Assembly (NCBI RefSeq): GCF_902833645.1
Contig: NZ_CADFGE010000002.1
Coordinates: 251,158-315,157 of the forward strand
DNA: 64,000 nt
Direction of reading: 5' to 3'
DNA from: Paraburkholderia fungorum
GTDB taxonomy: Bacteria; Pseudomonadota; Gammaproteobacteria; Burkholderiales; Burkholderiaceae
Shown here: positions 17,963 to 26,541 of the stretch, in pieces
Layout of the letters: each line of letters begins with the position of its first letter
Numbering within the stretch: the stretch's first letter is position 1
Made by a program: the position numbers and the translations under genes
Notes under the pieces: model-generated
The model's database searches: none
What the model saw: only the letters and a program-made list of their open reading frames with translations
What the model was told of the DNA's origin: nothing

Positions 17963-19915
17963 ATGAAAATATCGTTACCGCCGCATGGGCGGCCGAACCG
18001 CGTATACCCGCCGGGCACGCCCAGCCTGCATGGCCTCGCCTCGGTCATCACCGGCGTGGTGGTGGTGTGTGCGCTGTACTTCGGCCGCGCGGTGCTGATC
18101 CCGATCACTCTCTCCGTGCTGCTCAGCTTTCTGCTCGCCCCGCTGGTGCAGGCGTTGCGGCGCCTGCACATGGGTCAGTTGCCGTCGATCTTTATCGCCG
18201 TGCTGTTCGCCCTTGCCGCGTTGCTGGCTATAGGGGGGCTGATCGGCGCGCAACTGGTGCAACTGGCGGGCGATCTGCCGCAGTACCAGGAGGCGATCGA
18301 GCAAAAGATCGAGACGGTGCAGGAAAAAACCGTCGGCCGGGCCGATTCGCTGATGAGCCGCGCCGCCGCCGCGCTGCAGCGCGTCGCGCCGACCAAGCCG
18401 GCCCCGCCGCGCCTGACCGGGCGCGCGGCGCGCAACGCCCCCCCAGTACCGACGCCTGTGGAAGTGCACGAACCCTCGCCCACGCCGCTGCAACTCGCAC
18501 AACGGGCGCTGTCGCCGGCGATCGCACCGATCGAGACGACCTTCATCGTGCTGGTGGTGACGATCTTCATCCTGTTGCAACGCGAAGATCTGCGCGACCG
18601 CCTGATCAGTTTGTTCGGCTCGCGCGACCTGCACCGCACGACCACCGCCATCGACGACGCCGCCGGGCGTCTGAGCCGCTATTTCGTCGCGCAACTGGGC
18701 GTGAACCTCAGCGCGGGGGGCATCATTGCGATTGGCCTCGCGATCATCGGCGTGCCGGGGGCGCTGCTGTTCGGCGTGATTGCCGCGTTGCTGCGTTTCG
18801 TCCCGTATATCGGCATCTGGATCGCCGCGATTCTTGCCGTTTTTCTCGCCGCCGCCATCCAGCCCCAATGGACCATGGCGGTCTACACGCTGATCCTCTT
18901 CATCGTCGTCGATGTAGCGGCCGGTCAGATCGCCGAGCCGCTGCTGTATGGCCATCGCTCGGGCCTGTCGCCGCTGGCGGTAGTGGTGGCGGCGATTTTC
19001 TGGAGCTGGCTGTGGGGGCCGATCGGCCTCGTGCTGTCCACGCCGCTCACGCTGTGCGTCGTCACGCTGGGGCGCTACGCCGACCGCCTGAACTTCCTCA
19101 CGGTGCTGCTGGGCGACCAGCCCGCGCTAACGCCCGCGCAGAACTTCTATCAGCGGCTTCTGGCAGACGATACCCATGAAGCCATCGTGCAAGCCGAGCG
19201 CCTGCTGCGCGAGATGTCGCTGATCGACTACTACGACAACGTCGCGCTGGAAGGCCTCAAGCTCGCGCGCAACGATGCGATGCGCGGGGTATTGATGCCC
19301 GAGCAACTGGCGCGCATCAACGATGCGCTGGTCGATATCGTCGAGAACCTGGAAGTCGCCGACGGACTGCCGGATCGTCTGTCGCGCACGGAACCGGCCG
19401 GCTCGGCGGGTGTGACGCTGGCTTCGGCGTCAGCGGACCTTTCGGACCGGCACGACAGCCACAATCCGGCCCATACGCCGCCGCGCCACGAAAGAGAAAA
19501 GACCTCGGTGCTGTGCGTGCCTGGACGTGGCGCATTCGACGAGGTCACCGTGGCGATCGCCGTGCAATTGCTCGGCCGCCACGGGTTTGCGCCGATCATG
19601 GCCACGCACTCGGGTTATCGCAGCGCACATGCCGACGAGCCGAGTTTCAGGGACGCGCCGATCATCTGCATCATCTCGCTCGACGCGCCCGATTCGCCGC
19701 CGTATCTGCGCAATATGCTGCGGCGTACGCGGGAATGGCGGCCGAAGGCAACCCTGGTGGTTGGCGTCGGCGGAGCGCCCGAGGGCAGTCCGGAAACCGG
19801 TGCAACCAGCGCTTCGCATGCGGCGCCGACCTTCCGCGCGATGATCGAGGAATGCCAGGCGACGACGAGCGCGTACCACCTGCGCCAGCCCTTGCATGCG
19901 ACAGGCGCGGATTGA
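17963..19915 (+). CDS. AI-2E/PerM family transporter with extra C-terminal domain
   Basis: A protein of 650 residues. The first about 410 form the PerM/AI-2E transporter core: membrane segments start at VITGVVVVCALYFGRAVLIP, continue with LPSIFIAVLFALAALLAIGG, and end with the conserved ADRLNFLTVLLGDQPALTPAQNFYQRLL. Family members usually run to about 350-400 residues. Here a helical region (about 410-480) is followed by a Pro/Ser/His-rich linker and a small alpha/beta domain (about 515-650) beginning TSVLCVPGRGAFDEVTVAIAVQLL. The ATG at 17963 is chosen because the membrane core follows directly. Substrates vary in this family, so AI-2 export should not be assumed. Confidence 0.85.
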   Translation: MKISLPPHGRPNRVYPPGTPSLHGLASVITGVVVVCALYFGRAVLIPITLSVLLSFLLAPLVQALRRLHMGQLPSIFIAVLFALAALLAIGGLIGAQLVQLAGDLPQYQEAIEQKIETVQEKTVGRADSLMSRAAAALQRVAPTKPAPPRLTGRAARNAPPVPTPVEVHEPSPTPLQLAQRALSPAIAPIETTFIVLVVTIFILLQREDLRDRLISLFGSRDLHRTTTAIDDAAGRLSRYFVAQLGVNLSAGGIIAIGLAIIGVPGALLFGVIAALLRFVPYIGIWIAAILAVFLAAAIQPQWTMAVYTLILFIVVDVAAGQIAEPLLYGHRSGLSPLAVVVAAIFWSWLWGPIGLVLSTPLTLCVVTLGRYADRLNFLTVLLGDQPALTPAQNFYQRLLADDTHEAIVQAERLLREMSLIDYYDNVALEGLKLARNDAMRGVLMPEQLARINDALVDIVENLEVADGLPDRLSRTEPAGSAGVTLASASADLSDRHDSHNPAHTPPRHEREKTSVLCVPGRGAFDEVTVAIAVQLLGRHGFAPIMATHSGYRSAHADEPSFRDAPIICIISLDAPDSPPYLRNMLRRTREWRPKATLVVGVGGAPEGSPETGATSASHAAPTFRAMIEECQATTSAYHLRQPLHATGAD

Positions 19916-19950
19916 GGTAGTCCTCGCAACGCCGGCATGGATCGAATGAA

Positions 19951-19990
19951 AGAGGCCGTGAGGTGCCGACGCACCTCGCGGCCTTTCTGT
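19951..19990 (+). terminator. Intrinsic terminator after the PerM-like gene
   Basis: Arms AGGCCGTGAGGTGC (19953-19966) and GCACCTCGCGGCCT (19971-19984) pair with one mismatch around a four-base loop and are followed by TTCTGTTTG. The element lies about 35 bases after the stop at 19915, a good position for a terminator. Confidence 0.75.
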
Positions 19991-20169
19991 TTGCGCGGCT
20001 TCGATGCACCGAAACGCGAATACACCCATGCACCGGCGCAATGTACCCAAAATGAGGACAGCCACGGGCCACCCCTCCTGCATACTTCATCGATCGATTC
20101 GCACCGTCTTTAGAGCGCGTACAGCGCCGTGGCGGGCAATCCCCGGCATCGAAGATCCAGGAGACATGC

Positions 20170-21888
20170 ATGAGCCGCAGCTTCAAACCCTATCCCTTCA
20201 CGCCTCGTCACTACGCGGGCGCGGTGCCGCCGCTGGTCGACGGACGCGACCCCGTGCGGCGCGCGGTGGCGATCGTCGGCGGCGGTCCCGTCGGCATGAC
20301 GCTGGCGCTCGCGCTGGCTCGCTTGGGCGTGCGCTCCGTGCTGATCGAAGCCGACGACGGCGTTTGCACCGGCAGTCGAGCGATCTGCATTTCGCGACGC
20401 AGTCTGGAGATTTTCAAACGCCTTGGCGTCGTGCAAGGCTTCCTGCAAAAAGGCCTGCCGTGGACCGGCGGCCGCAGCTTCTACCGCGACGCTGAAGTAT
20501 TCCGCTTCACCATGCATCAGGACGACGAGCAGTCGCTGCCGCCGATGATCAACATCGCGCAATACCAGATCGAACAGTTGCTGCTCGATGAAGTGGAACA
20601 GCACGCCGATCTGATCGAGGTCCGCTGGCAAACGCGCGTGACCGGCATCGAGCAGCATGCCGGCGACGGCGCCACGGGCGCGACGCTCGCCCTGAGCACC
20701 GGCGACACCGCATGGACAATGCGCGCGGATTGGGTTGTTGCATGCGACGGCGGCCGCAGCACGATACGCGAGGCGCTTGGCCTCAAACTCACGGGCACGA
20801 CCTACGAGGGCCGCTATGTGATTGTCGATATCGAACTGGAGAGTGCGCGCGCCACCGAACGCCTCGCCTATTTCGATCCGCCCTCCAATCCCGGCTCGAC
20901 CGTGCTGGTGCACAAACAGCCTGACAATGTCTGGCGCATCGACTACCAGCTTCGCGACGACGAAGACCCCGAAGCCGCGGTCAGACCTGAAAACGTAATG
21001 CCGCGCGTGCAGAGCGTGCTCGATTCGATGGGCGAAACCGGTGCATGGTCGCCAATCTGGATTACCGTCTACAAAGCCAATGCGTTGACCCTCGAACGCT
21101 ACCGTCACGGCTCGGTGCTGTTCGCTGGCGACGCCGCGCATCTCGTGCCGATCTTCGGCGTGCGCGGCGCGAATTCCGGCATCGACGACGCGGACAATCT
21201 TGGCTGGAAACTCGCTTGCGTGGTCAATGGCATCGCGTCGGCACGGCTGCTCGACAGTTACAGCGACGAGCGCGTTTTCGCCGCGCGTGAAAATCTGAGC
21301 TACGGGATGAAAAGCACTGAATTCATGGCGCCGCCGTCGTTCGCGTTCGACCTGATGCGCAAGGCCGTGCTGGGACTTGCCGAACATCATCCCGCCGTGC
21401 GGCCACTGATCAATCCGCGGCAGACGCATGCCATTGCGTACACCCAGTCCCCGCTCAATCAGGTTGCGGCCGCAGCGTCGGACGCGTTCGCCAAAGGCCC
21501 CGCGCCAGGCACGGTGCTGCCGGAGTGCCGCCTGCAACGCCTATGCGACGGCGCACCGGTCGACATCCATCTCACCGACCTGCTTGGGCCATGCTTCACC
21601 GCGCTTCGCTTCGGCCCGAACGCGGCACAAGACGAGGCGTGGCAGCAACTGCATCATGCGCTCGGCGAACACAGCATTCCGTTCAAGGCGGTCACGCTGG
21701 TCATGGCCGACGCGCCGCGCACCGCCTGCCCGTACGTGGTCGATCCGGCGGGACGCCTGCACGAGATGCTCGACGCGACGCCGGGCACCGTCTATCTGAT
21801 CAGGCCGGACGGTCATGTGCTCGCCCGCTGGCGCAACGGCAGCGCGGCGAACGTGCAAAGTGCCGTGACGGCCAGTCTGACGAAATGA
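20170..21888 (+). CDS. FAD-dependent aromatic hydroxylase (MhpA/PheA-like)
   Basis: A 572-residue flavoprotein monooxygenase. The dinucleotide fold AVAIVGGGPVGMTLALALARLG lies near residues 32-53. DWVVACDGGRSTIREALGL holds the DG motif, and GSVLFAGDAAHLVPIFGVRGANSGIDDADNLGWKL is the second FAD-binding motif. The last about 140 residues form the thioredoxin-like domain typical of phenol-hydroxylase-type members. AGGAGA precedes the ATG at 20170. By family it hydroxylates an aromatic ring using NAD(P)H and O2; the substrate is not identifiable. The following small DUF2783 gene is a recurrent partner of this subgroup. The opposite-strand operon of aminotransferase, aldolase and reductase converges on it, which may indicate a shared pathway. 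Confidence 0.88.
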   Translation: MSRSFKPYPFTPRHYAGAVPPLVDGRDPVRRAVAIVGGGPVGMTLALALARLGVRSVLIEADDGVCTGSRAICISRRSLEIFKRLGVVQGFLQKGLPWTGGRSFYRDAEVFRFTMHQDDEQSLPPMINIAQYQIEQLLLDEVEQHADLIEVRWQTRVTGIEQHAGDGATGATLALSTGDTAWTMRADWVVACDGGRSTIREALGLKLTGTTYEGRYVIVDIELESARATERLAYFDPPSNPGSTVLVHKQPDNVWRIDYQLRDDEDPEAAVRPENVMPRVQSVLDSMGETGAWSPIWITVYKANALTLERYRHGSVLFAGDAAHLVPIFGVRGANSGIDDADNLGWKLACVVNGIASARLLDSYSDERVFAARENLSYGMKSTEFMAPPSFAFDLMRKAVLGLAEHHPAVRPLINPRQTHAIAYTQSPLNQVAAAASDAFAKGPAPGTVLPECRLQRLCDGAPVDIHLTDLLGPCFTALRFGPNAAQDEAWQQLHHALGEHSIPFKAVTLVMADAPRTACPYVVDPAGRLHEMLDATPGTVYLIRPDGHVLARWRNGSAANVQSAVTASLTK

Positions 21889-21907
21889 CGCAAGAGGAAT
21901 TCACACC

Positions 21908-22099
21908 ATGACCGATAGCGAACTCGACGTCGTCTACACGACGCTCTGCACGACACTCACCACCGAAGGCGAAGCGCAAGCGCCTTTGTATCTGGCGCGC
22001 CTTGCGCTGCTAGCCATGACGGAGCTCGGCGATATGCAGCGGGCGTTGTCGCTGATCGAAGCGGCGAAGCTGCCGCCGGCCCCGGCCGTGACCGCATAA
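21908..22099 (+). CDS. DUF2783 family small protein
   Basis: A 63-residue acidic protein starting MTDSELDVVYTTLCTTLT and containing APLYLARLALLAMTELGD. This fits the short DUF2783 family that often follows flavoprotein hydroxylase genes. AAGAGGAATT upstream gives a good ribosome site, and the spacing of 19 bases from the hydroxylase stop indicates one operon. The role is unknown; position suggests a small accessory subunit of the hydroxylase. Confidence 0.75.
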   Translation: MTDSELDVVYTTLCTTLTTEGEAQAPLYLARLALLAMTELGDMQRALSLIEAAKLPPAPAVTA

Positions 22100-22145
22100 C
22101 GCGGCCGGAGTACGGCGCAGCGCTGCCGAAGCAAGCCATCAGACG

Positions 22146-22190
22146 AAAAAAAACCGCCCCGCGAGTGAACTGCTCACGCGGGGCGGTTTT
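22146..22190. terminator. Bidirectional intrinsic terminator
   Basis: A strong hairpin with outer arms AAACCGCCCCGCG and CGCGGGGCGGTTT is flanked by an A-run on the left and a T-run on the right. It can therefore terminate both the plus-strand hydroxylase/DUF2783 operon and the minus-strand reductase operon that converge here. Confidence 0.92.
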
Positions 22191-22202
22191 CTATGACTAC
22201 GT

Positions 22203-23186
22203 TCACTGTCGTGGGTACAAGCCCAATGTACTCGCATGCAAGCGCGCGAGCCCGAGTAGCGCGTCCGTATATGGCGTCGGCACATTGGTGAGTTGCCCTA
22301 GTTCGCGCACCGCGGCCACCAGCGCGTCGAGCTCGACGGCCTTGCCCGCCTGCACGTCCTGCAGCATCGAGGTTTTCATCGCGCCGAGTTTGAGCGTGAC
22401 CTCGTGCCGATCCGCCGGCGCCTGCTCGATCGGAATACCAAAGCGTGCGCCGATCTCCTTCGCTTCCAGCATGATGCTGGTGACGAAGTTGCGCACCAGT
22501 TCGTCGCTGAGAATCCGGTCGGTGGTCGCGCCGGTGATGGCGCTGATCGGATTCATCGTCATATTGCCCCACAACTTGTACCAGACGTCGCGCTGAATCT
22601 GCTCCGACAGCGACGCATTGAAGCCCGCGGCGCTCAGCGCGGCGGTGAGCGTTTTGACGCGTTCGCTCGGTTGTCCCGACGCCTCGCCGATAATCAGCCC
22701 ATTGCCCTGATGGTGACGGATGACGCCCGGTGCTTCGATCAGACAACTGGCGTGCACCACGCAGCCCACCGTTTGCGCGGTGGGAATCGCGGCGGCGATC
22801 GCACCGTCAGGGTCGATCGACTTCAGCCGCTTGCCGGCGAAATCGCGGCCGAGTCCGTCGCAGAACCACCATGGCACGCCGTTCATTGCGGTGAGCACGG
22901 TGGTCCGCGAGTCCAGCAGCGGCGCGATATGCGCGGCCACCGACGCCATGGCCGGCCCCTTCACCGCCACCACGACGAGATCCTGCACGCCCAGATCCGC
23001 CGGCTGTTCGCTCGCCTTCACCGGCACGGTGTGCGTCACGCCACCTTCGATCAGACGCAAGCCGTGCTGCCGCAACGCATCGAGCGTCGCACCGCGCGCC
23101 ACCACGCTCACGTCGTGGCCGGCCTGCGCGAGCTTCACACCCATCCAGCCGCCGATCGCACCCGCACCGTAGATTGCTACTTTCAT
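22203..23186 (-). CDS. 2-dehydropantoate 2-reductase family protein (ketopantoate reductase-like)
   Basis: A 327-residue NAD(P)-dependent reductase. The Rossmann motif MKVAIYGAGAIGGWMGVKLA is followed by VAVKGPAM, NGVPWWF and a C-terminal helical domain with KLWGNMTMNPISAITGAT, the conserved Lys/Asn of ketopantoate reductases. The frame extends beyond 23186, but the family N-terminus is at this ATG, with AAGGATTG upstream. The gene is last in an aminotransferase-aldolase-reductase operon and not near pan genes. It may reduce another 2-oxo acid rather than act in pantothenate synthesis; paralogues of this kind are common. Confidence 0.85.
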   Translation of the reverse strand: MKVAIYGAGAIGGWMGVKLAQAGHDVSVVARGATLDALRQHGLRLIEGGVTHTVPVKASEQPADLGVQDLVVVAVKGPAMASVAAHIAPLLDSRTTVLTAMNGVPWWFCDGLGRDFAGKRLKSIDPDGAIAAAIPTAQTVGCVVHASCLIEAPGVIRHHQGNGLIIGEASGQPSERVKTLTAALSAAGFNASLSEQIQRDVWYKLWGNMTMNPISAITGATTDRILSDELVRNFVTSIMLEAKEIGARFGIPIEQAPADRHEVTLKLGAMKTSMLQDVQAGKAVELDALVAAVRELGQLTNVPTPYTDALLGLARLHASTLGLYPRQ

Positions 23187-23196
23187 CGATTCAATC

Positions 23197-23268
23197 CTTG
23201 CTTTGATTCCTGAGCCTGGCTTTGCGTTAAGCCTTGCGTTATTGCTTGCACTATTCCTTGCGTTATTC
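23197..23268. repeat. Imperfect 12-bp tandem repeat between the aldolase and reductase genes
   Basis: Units related to CTTGCGTTATTC recur in 12-base steps, clearest at 23221-23268 (TTTGCGTTAAGC, CTTGCGTTATTG, CTTGCACTATTC, CTTGCGTTATTC), with weaker copies to the left. The array covers the last codons of the aldolase gene and nearly all of the 76-base spacer before the reductase gene. It looks like replication-slippage expansion rather than a regulatory site. Confidence 0.75.
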
Positions 23269-24066
23269 CTTATAGCTCGCGTCGATGCGATCCACGCGCC
23301 GCACCAGCGCGTCGAACACATCCTGTCCCGCACCGTGGCGCGGATCGAACTGCAACGAATCGCGTGAACAGCGGATCGCCACATCTTCCGGCACCGGCCG
23401 CGCGCGACCCATCGAGAATGTGGCCATCTGAATTTCGCACGCGCGGTTGAGCGTCCACAGGATAGCGAAAGTCTGCGGCAATGTGTGGCCCCATGAAAGC
23501 AGGCCATGGTTGCGCAGGATCACCGCCTGTTTGTTACCGATATGTTCCAGCAGGCGCGGCCCTTCTTCCGCATGCACCGTAATGCCTTCGAAATCGTGAT
23601 ACGCGATACGGTCGTGCAACTGCGCGCTATAGAAGTTGGTCTGCTCCAAACCGTTTTCGAGGCAGGCCACCGCGACACCCGCCGTGGTGTGCGTGTGCAT
23701 CACGCAGTGCGCGTCGGCCAGACCTTCGTGAATTGCCGCATGCACGACGAAGCCCGCGGGATTCACCGGATACGGCGAGTTGTCGAGCACGCGTCCCTGA
23801 GCGTCGATCTTCACGAGATTGCTCGCCGTCACTTCGCTGTAATGCAGCCCGAACGGATTGATCAGGAAGTGACGCTCGTCACCGCTGACGCTGGCCGGTA
23901 CGCGCAACGTGATGTGGTTGTAGATCATCTCGGTCCAGCCGAGCAGATCGAAGATGCGATAGCACGCTGCCAGTTGCACGCGCGCCTGCCATTCGTCGGG
24001 ATGCATCGCCGCGGACTTCGGTGGGCTCGCCGGTTGTACTTCGAGAATCGTCATCAGGGTCTCCAT
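23263..24066 (-). CDS. Class II aldolase/adducin family protein
   Basis: A 267-residue protein of the class II aldolase/adducin family (fuculose-phosphate aldolase fold). Metal-binding histidines are visible in HCVMHTHTTAGVAVACL, and a third in ILRNHGLLSWG. MIYNHITLRVP and FLINPFGLHYSEVTASNLVKID are the substrate-side motifs. Many members with this architecture are annotated only by family. Possible reactions are retro-aldol cleavage or decarboxylation of a hydroxy acid. It lies 48 bases after the aminotransferase gene and before the ketopantoate-reductase-like gene. A second in-frame ATG at 24054 is an alternative start. The 3' end merges with a 12-bp tandem repeat. Confidence 0.88.
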   Translation of the reverse strand: METLMTILEVQPASPPKSAAMHPDEWQARVQLAACYRIFDLLGWTEMIYNHITLRVPASVSGDERHFLINPFGLHYSEVTASNLVKIDAQGRVLDNSPYPVNPAGFVVHAAIHEGLADAHCVMHTHTTAGVAVACLENGLEQTNFYSAQLHDRIAYHDFEGITVHAEEGPRLLEHIGNKQAVILRNHGLLSWGHTLPQTFAILWTLNRACEIQMATFSMGRARPVPEDVAIRCSRDSLQFDPRHGAGQDVFDALVRRVDRIDASYKE

Positions 24067-24114
24067 TGTTATCGTTCACCGAGTCGAATGCGCAGCCGTT
24101 GCGCGTCGCAGCGC

Positions 24115-25314
24115 TTAAGCGCCTGCCACCACCGCCGCGATCGACGACGCCACATAGCCCGCGTTGCGCGCATTCAATCCGGCCACGCACATGCGCCCCG
24201 AACGCAGCACATACACGGCATATTCGCTGCGCAAACGCTCGACCTGGGCTTCGCTCAGGCCCGTGTAGGTGAACATGCCGCGCTGCGCGACATAACGCGC
24301 GCGCATCACTTCATCGACGCGGCCGGCGAGGCCGTCGTGAATCGTGCCGCGCATGGCCAGAATCCGTTCGCGCATAGTAGCGAGTTCCGCTTCCCACGAA
24401 GCGCGCAAGGACACGTCCGACAGCACATTGGCAACGAGCCGTGCGCCATGCGTCGGCGGATTGCTGTAATTGGCGCGCACCGCCGACATCAATTGGCCGA
24501 GCACGCGAGCCGCCTCGTCCCGGCTCTTGCACACCACGCTCAATGCGCCGCAGCGCTCGCCGTACAGCGAAAAGTTTTTTGAAAACGAATTGGCGGCGAT
24601 CAACGGCACGCCCGCATCGGCGAGCAGGCGCACGCAGGCGGCGTCCTCCTCGAGGCCCGAACCGAAACCTTGATACGCCATGTCGACGAACGCAATCAGC
24701 TTGCGGCGTTGCAATACCGGCACCAGTTCCGCCCATTGCGCGGGGCTCAGGTCGACGCCGGTCGGGTTGTGGCAGCACGCGTGCAGCAGCACGATGCTCT
24801 GCTCCGCCAAGCGGCCAATCGTCTCGATCATGTCGGCGAAACGCAGGCCGCCGGTGTGTTCGTCGTAATACGGATAAGTGTTGACCGTGAGGCCCGCGTT
24901 TTCGAACACCACGCGATGATTTTCCCAGCTCGGATCGCTGATCCATATCTGCGAGGCCGGGAAATAACGCTTCAGAAAATCCGCGCCGACTTTCAGCGCG
25001 CCCGATCCGCCAATGGTCTGCAAGGTCGCGATGCGGCCCGCCGCACGCGCTTCGTGATTCGCGCCGAACACGAGTGCCTGCGCGGCGTCGCGGTACAGCG
25101 GCAGACCCGCCATCGGCAGGTAGGAGCGTGGGCCGATCGCGCCGAGCAGCGCGGTTTCGGCGTGCCGCACGGCGTCCATCACCGGCAGCTTGCCGGCGTC
25201 GTCGAAATAGATGCCGATGCTCAGGTTGACCTTGTTGGGCCGCGGGTCGAGTTGAAAGTCCTCGTTCAGGCTCAGGATTGGGTCGCCCGGATAGGCGGGA
25301 ATGTGGTCGAACAT
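24115..25314 (-). CDS. Aromatic/aspartate class I aminotransferase (TyrB/AspC-like)
   Basis: A 399-residue PLP enzyme of the AspC/TyrB group. It starts MFDHIPAYPGDPILSLNEDF and contains the PLP-contact segments LHACCHNPTGVDLS and FVDMAYQGFGSGLEEDA. The Schiff-base lysine is in ANSFSKNFSLYGERCG, and an arginine lies in a typical C-terminal segment. AAGGA upstream supports the ATG at 25314 over the longer open frame. It heads a minus-strand operon with the aldolase and the reductase, divergent from a LysR gene. It likely transaminates an aromatic or acidic amino acid to the 2-oxo acid used by its neighbours; this coupling is inferred. Confidence 0.9.
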   Translation of the reverse strand: MFDHIPAYPGDPILSLNEDFQLDPRPNKVNLSIGIYFDDAGKLPVMDAVRHAETALLGAIGPRSYLPMAGLPLYRDAAQALVFGANHEARAAGRIATLQTIGGSGALKVGADFLKRYFPASQIWISDPSWENHRVVFENAGLTVNTYPYYDEHTGGLRFADMIETIGRLAEQSIVLLHACCHNPTGVDLSPAQWAELVPVLQRRKLIAFVDMAYQGFGSGLEEDAACVRLLADAGVPLIAANSFSKNFSLYGERCGALSVVCKSRDEAARVLGQLMSAVRANYSNPPTHGARLVANVLSDVSLRASWEAELATMRERILAMRGTIHDGLAGRVDEVMRARYVAQRGMFTYTGLSEAQVERLRSEYAVYVLRSGRMCVAGLNARNAGYVASSIAAVVAGA

Positions 25315-25465
25315 GGCAATTCCTTGAGTGGAGCCCCGCGTGGGCAAGACGAAAGTCTAAGCGGGTTCCCTCCTCGCGTCGACCAGCACGAGTGTCGGCC
25401 AACGGCTCGCCACATACAATCAATCGTTTTTTCACGATTAGTAAGTTTTTCTTTAGAATCGCCTG

Positions 25466-26407
25466 ATGCCACTTACGCGCGTCACCATCCGTCAGTTCGA
25501 AGCCTTCCTCGCCATCGTCGATTTGCACAGCATCGGCGCGGCGGCGGACCGGCTCGGGCTGACCTCGTCGGCGGTCAGCCAGTTGCTGGCCGAACTGGAA
25601 TCCGAACTGGGTTTTCGCCTGTTCGACCGTACGACGCGGCGCGTCAACCTGTCGAGCGCGGGGCAGGATTTTCTGTCGTCGGCCGAATCGGTGCTGCGCC
25701 ATGTACGCGCCGCCGCCCAATCCGCCGACGACATCCGCAATCGCGCCGCCGGCATCGTGCGGGTCGGCGCGCCGCTAGTGCTCGCAGCGACCGCGCTGCC
25801 GGTAGCCATCGCCGAATATGCGCGCGACAAGCCGAAGGTGGTCGTACGCATTTGCGATACCGTGGTCGAGCAACTGGTGGAACGCGTGGAAAGTGGCGAC
25901 GTAGACCTCGCAATCGGCCCGGATCGCCAGAGCGGCACGCGGGTGCGTTGCGATCCGGCTTTCGCGAGCCCATGGGTGATGTGGTGCGCGGCAACGCATC
26001 CGTTGAGCGCGCGGCGCCGGGTGCAGTGGCAGCATTTGCGCGACGTGCCGATCGTGGCCACCGGCCGCGATCACGAGCGCGCTGTCGAACAGATGCTGGC
26101 GAATCTGCCGGTGGAAGCGCGCATCATTCCGGTGGATGTGGTGGACAACGTCACCACCGCGTTCGGCCTCGCTTCACAGGGGCTCGCCGTCACGCTCGCG
26201 CCCGCCTATGTCGCGCCGCTCGCGCGAACCTTCGGTCTGGTGATGAAGCGCATTGTCGATCCGGAGACCATCCGCGAGGTATGCGTGTATCGCTCGACCG
26301 AACGTGCGCTGTCGCCACCGGCCGACGGCTTCGCGGAATTCATCATGCCGTGGCTGAAGCGCTGGGATCGTGAGACGCAGGCCGACGCACGGGCTAAACG
26401 GGGATGA
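25466..26407 (+). CDS. LysR-family regulator divergent from the aminotransferase operon
   Basis: A 313-residue LysR-type regulator. The winged helix is near residues 5-65 (IRQFEAFLAIVDLHSIGAAA, LGLTSSAVSQLLAELESELG, LFDRTTRRVNLSSAG) and the effector domain runs from about 90 to 300. It is divergent from the aminotransferase-aldolase-reductase operon across 151 bases that include an AT-rich patch (TTTTTTCACGATTAGTAAGTT near 25427-25448). It is therefore the likely regulator of that operon. The effector is unknown. Confidence 0.87.
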   Translation: MPLTRVTIRQFEAFLAIVDLHSIGAAADRLGLTSSAVSQLLAELESELGFRLFDRTTRRVNLSSAGQDFLSSAESVLRHVRAAAQSADDIRNRAAGIVRVGAPLVLAATALPVAIAEYARDKPKVVVRICDTVVEQLVERVESGDVDLAIGPDRQSGTRVRCDPAFASPWVMWCAATHPLSARRRVQWQHLRDVPIVATGRDHERAVEQMLANLPVEARIIPVDVVDNVTTAFGLASQGLAVTLAPAYVAPLARTFGLVMKRIVDPETIREVCVYRSTERALSPPADGFAEFIMPWLKRWDRETQADARAKRG

Positions 26408-26541
26408 TTGTCGAGCCGGGAGCGATTGCAGTCCGGCTGTTTGGCGGTAGCCCGTCAACTGCGGCGCCGCGAGGCGATCGCTGCAACTTCGGCGCGCCGG
26501 CTTCGAACCGCTCAGGCTCGTTTAGGGCCGCTCAACGCCAC

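Noticed and set aside
20110..21537. 475-codon minus-strand frame opposite the FAD hydroxylase
   Set aside because: Antisense shadow; the hydroxylase carries every FAD motif in the right order.
23197..23268. CRISPR-like array
   Set aside because: The 12-base units follow each other without spacers and with many differences, so this is a simple tandem repeat.
24670..26373. 567-codon open frame on the plus strand
   Set aside because: It spans the aminotransferase gene (antisense), the intergenic region and the LysR gene in a wrong frame. A composite of this kind is not a real gene.
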